Positions 61,301 through 64,000 of a DNA stretch of 64,000 nt are shown piece by piece. Position numbers and translations under genes: made by a program. Each line of letters starts with the position of its first letter. Position 1 is the stretch's first letter. The notes beneath the pieces were generated by a model that saw only the letters and a program-made list of their open reading frames with translations, made no database searches and was not told the origin of the DNA. Origin of the DNA: Tigriopus japonicus (Eukaryota > Arthropoda > Copepoda > Harpacticoida > Harpacticidae); assembly GCA_010645155.1 (NCBI GenBank), contig CM021317.1, positions 12,800,545-12,864,544 of the forward strand, given 5' to 3'.

Positions 61301-62310
61301 ATTATTTGGACTTTGACCATAAGATGAGAGCCTGTCTCTGTAAGAAATGCAAATATGCATTCGCATGATGCTGACAGCTACCGGAAATCCCACTTGGTTC
61401 AAATTTTAGGATTGAAAAGGTTTGCATATTGAATACCTTGGAAAAGTCTTGTTCTTGAAAGTCAATGAGCTGGGATCTTTGTTCCATCAAGATAATCATT
61501 ATCTCGTTCTACATAGAATTGCGGGGATAAGTGGGGGGCTTATTATGAAGTGAGAGCCGTTATTGAGTTATGGATGAAGCAAAATGGGCCCTAAACGTCC
61601 TCGGTTATAGATTGGATTGCTGATTTTTATGGACAACCACACCGTTAACTTACCAGAGAGCTTCGAGCTAATTTACGACTTTGATCATCCCAGAACACCG
61701 TGATTTGTCTATCATCTTGCACTGAGAATTTGAGCAAATCCAACCCAGTATTTACATATTGGAGAAACCATTCTTATTCTCCCGTCCATTGAATTTAACC
61801 ACTTAGCATAGTGAAGAATGAATGCCCCGCCCTGAAAAAACCTTGTCCAATTTGAGACGAAGAATTTGAAGCAAGTTCGGTCACGCCCTATCGGAAAATA
61901 TGTGGCCCTGTCGATAGCTAGCAAATTGTCTAAGAGTTCCTCTTTTTTTTGTCCTCCACCCATTCACAATTTTCGGAAAGTCCAGTTTTTATCTGTGCAG
62001 ATGATCGTGTCCATTAGCCAAAATAAGGGTCCTCTATGTCCTTAGCAGCGTTGGGCCACGTTCGGCTGAAAAAGAATCGAATCTCTTTTCTTGGCCCCTT
62101 CAAAAGTCAAAGGCAAAGCCCATCTTTTGCTGCATCTTCATTCCTCCGGCTCTCCGATTGTATTTTGTGTGGGGCATATTTTCACTTTTCTGTCTTTTTT
62201 CTCTCTTTCAGTATGGTGACACTCCTCTTCATACGGCTGCCCGTTATGGTCACGCTGGCGTGGCTCGAATTCTCATCTCGGCCAAATGCAATCCAAACCT
62301 GCAGAATAAG
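40339..62310 (+). CDS. ANKRD6: ANKRD6/Diversin (Diego) orthologue, ankyrin-repeat scaffold, 5' coding exons (partial)
   Basis: Diversin/Diego proteins are cytoplasmic ankyrin scaffolds acting with Dishevelled in Wnt and planar-polarity signalling. Five coding exons are visible: 40339-40464, 40608-40706, 53925-54026, 58751-58948 and 62212-62310, all joined at phase 0. They give 42, 33, 34, 66 and 33 residues (208 in total); the gene runs past the window. Exon 1 encodes MEETVNRDQNVLEAAAQGQT, a capping helix pair. Later exons hold five ankyrin repeats: DGRTALHLASANG, TGHTALQRAASEG, HGNTALHEAAWKGF, GGFSPLHLCCQNGH and YGDTPLHTAARYGH. The order and wording run co-linear with vertebrate ANKRD6, notably the GNTALHEA-W-GF repeat and the CQN repeat. 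The ATG has A at -3 and G at +4. Other ankyrin families are less likely. The C-terminal region that would confirm the assignment is outside the window. Confidence 0.85.
41049..41072. repeat. (CA)n microsatellite
   Basis: Twelve or so uninterrupted AC units within intron 2. Confidence 0.95.
48676..48798. repeat. Nested stem-loop, about 120 bp
   Basis: The outer pair ACCCAGTAATCTCAT/ATGAGATCACTGGGT (one mismatch) encloses an inner pair CTTGACC/GGTCAAG. On the minus strand the loop contains GTTCAATTCCCAGC, similar to a tRNA-type B box. It does not fold as a standard tRNA in my reading, so it is recorded only as a structured repeat. Confidence 0.5.
54027..58750 (+). other. ANKRD6-like intron 3 (4.7 kb)
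   Basis: Donor GAAGTG|GTAAGA and acceptor TTTCAG. Contains an ACGT microsatellite at 58072-58090. No exon, transposon or nested gene supported. Confidence 0.6.
58072..58090. repeat. (ACGT)n microsatellite
   Basis: Four to five self-complementary ACGT units. Confidence 0.9.
58949..62211 (+). other. ANKRD6-like intron 4 (3.3 kb)
   Basis: Donor AATAAT|GTGAGT and acceptor TTTCAG. The reading frame of exon 4 stays open for about 435 bases into the intron (to 59386), but the ankyrin pattern ends exactly at the donor, so this is chance read-through. No repeats of note. Confidence 0.6.
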
Positions 62311-64000
62311 GTAATACTAAAACCGATTCAAAATTCGGATGCACGCCATTTTTATCCCGAAAAAGAGACGTAACTTCGAAGTTCTTGTTCGAATAACTCA
62401 CTGACGGTTCTGAAGAATGGATTGAAAGTCAGGGATAGTAAAAGATCGGACCAAATTTGTGTTGAGGTTTTTTCTTCCATGCCATAAAATCTTTGCTCGC
62501 GTGGGCGTGACACGATACGCCTTGAAGCTCTTTATTACATTTTCGCGTTATGCCAGAGTGAGTCGTGATTTCTCGCCTCTGATTGAGCATGAAATCCCGA
62601 GATTTGTCCGTTTCAATCGCGATTTCATTCGCAATGGTCCTCCCAAAGTTGACGCGTTTCCTTTCCTCCCATTGCTCACTACTCTTGGTCCCAACTCCAA
62701 GTGTGCTTGGGTGAGATTCTTGGAATGGTTTGTTTTCTTGACTTTTTGCCGAATATAAATGACTTGAGTGACCAGTGAGGATTTGGGGAGATGGATTATT
62801 CATTTTGAATGAAGTGATGGCTCCTACTGGTTTTGTCTTTGAGCCCCTCCATCGATTCGTCCACAAGCAAAAAGGGCCTGGCCATAAGTGAGTGAGTGAG
62901 TACTTGAACTGGCGGGAATGCTAATTGACTTGGGTCGTTTCCATCATTCCTAACATCATCATCATCATCTTTTCTGCCGCGCCATCTGAACCGTCATTGT
63001 CTTGATGAGCTTCATGAGCTTCAATTGAATGCCTCAAACAACGGAGATTAGACTCACCAGGTCATGACAAATTGGTTTTTATTGCCGCGATCAAGGGGCC
63101 CCGAAATGAGAGAAAACAGCATATAGCACAAGAGCTATAAAATTTTGCATGAGAAGTTTCAGCACTTAACACATTCTTGATGATGCAAAACCTGGTATGA
63201 ATTAAACATATTGTACCATCAAATTCTTCTAAAGATAATTGTGCGAGTTGCCCTGAAATATTGGGCCATGCAAGAGTGGGATAGGAGATACTCAAGTTCC
63301 AACTTTTTTATAATAAAAAAGCCAATCACTCATCGACCCAGTCACCTTATCAGAGGGAGAAAGGAAGCGAGTGGAGAAAATTTTGAATAATCAATCACAT
63401 TTACCTCATTCCTCTGCCAAAATATCTCTCATCACCCAAGACCAACTACCCTGCCTCCCAAGTAAAGGAAGCAGGCAAGCAAGCCCCTCAATGGGCATTC
63501 GACTTTGTTGCATGTCAAGCTCAGGTGATAGTGGTAACCGACAAACCACCGATAACTTCACTCAACACCGTTTTCTTCATTTGCTGTTGGCATTCACACA
63601 CATCAGTGTGAAGAAACCAAAAGTAAATTGATTTCAGAGACCAGAAACCCGCATATTTAGTTTTTTTTAAACCGCTCAAGAGATTATTTTGGAAAGTTAT
63701 GGGCCTTACTTAATCTGTCGTTTTCGACCAGTGTGAGAAAACGACTTACCATCAACGATCCGATGGAAAGTGGCGTTGGAAATTAGATGGCATTCCAATG
63801 ATGATTTGATTCTCCCGTGATCTCGCACTTTCCAGTTGGTCTCTCTTGAATTGAAGAAGAGTGTTGGCCTCGTACTAGTTGAACTCTGGACTCGTTTTCG
63901 ACTCGAGTCGATAACAAGTATTTGGGAGGGAACGTCAAAGCAGACACGATGACATCTTTTCCTTGGCCAAAGAAAATCATCATCAAATAATCAGCTCAAC
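62311..64000 (+). other. ANKRD6-like intron 5, running off the window
   Basis: Begins at donor AATAAG|GTAATA. I see no further ankyrin-coding exon before the right edge. The interval includes a short ATC triplet run near 62957-62970 and no recognisable mobile element. Confidence 0.55.

Noticed and set aside
1..64000. A new multi-gene defence, biosynthetic or signalling system
   Set aside because: The three supported genes are unrelated conserved animal genes and the remaining structure is explained by transposable elements and tandem repeats.

Overview
The window is an animal nuclear sequence. It has spliced genes with GT/AG introns, metazoan gene families, many DNA transposons of the Tc1/mariner and hAT types, and a degenerate LINE. 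The protein families and repeat spectrum suggest an arthropod, possibly a crustacean such as a copepod, but the sequence alone does not fix the species. No bacterial operon, CRISPR array, rRNA or convincing tRNA was seen.

Three real genes are supported, all on the + strand. (1) 1697-10100: a complete ten-exon TAF1, the scaffold subunit of TFIID. It has an N-terminal acidic/TAND-like region, the TAF1 central domain with a winged-helix segment, a CCHC zinc knuckle, two bromodomains, an AT-hook-like basic patch and an acidic tail (1996 residues by my splicing). (2) 19234-26717: a complete seven-exon SLC17-family, sialin-like major-facilitator transporter of 471 residues. Its second intron (5.2 kb) is filled with transposable elements. 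(3) 40339-62310 and beyond the right edge: the first five coding exons of an ANKRD6/Diversin (Drosophila Diego) orthologue. Its ankyrin repeats map onto exons, with very long introns between them.

The rest falls into two zones. From about 8 kb to 33.4 kb the non-coding DNA is crowded with mobile elements. These include a mariner-type foldback element inserted in a LINE 3' end (11.2-12.5 kb), a hAT-like element with an 8-bp target duplication and an internal 21-bp tandem array (14.1-15.4 kb), a truncated Tc1/mariner element (15.4 kb) and two adjoining minisatellites (16.1-16.5 kb). They also include a decayed full-length DD37D mariner (17.3-18.5 kb), a hAT-type MITE built of 41-bp palindromic units (21.2-21.6 kb), a 325-bp inverted duplication (22.3-23.1 kb), a broken LINE (23.4-24.85 kb), a 958-bp hAT-like element carrying a smaller MITE (31.2-32.1 kb) and a long-TIR element (32.8-33.4 kb). 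From 33.4 kb to the right end, the 5' region and introns of the ankyrin gene are almost free of recognisable transposons and contain only microsatellites and small palindromes.

The three genes do not form a pathway: one is general transcription machinery, one a membrane transporter, one a planar-polarity/Wnt scaffold. I found no previously undescribed multi-gene system. The most informative observations are the nested-insertion history at 11-12.5 kb, the shared LINE 3' tail, the composite foldback and tandem-repeat MITEs, and the repeat-per-exon layout of the ankyrin gene.
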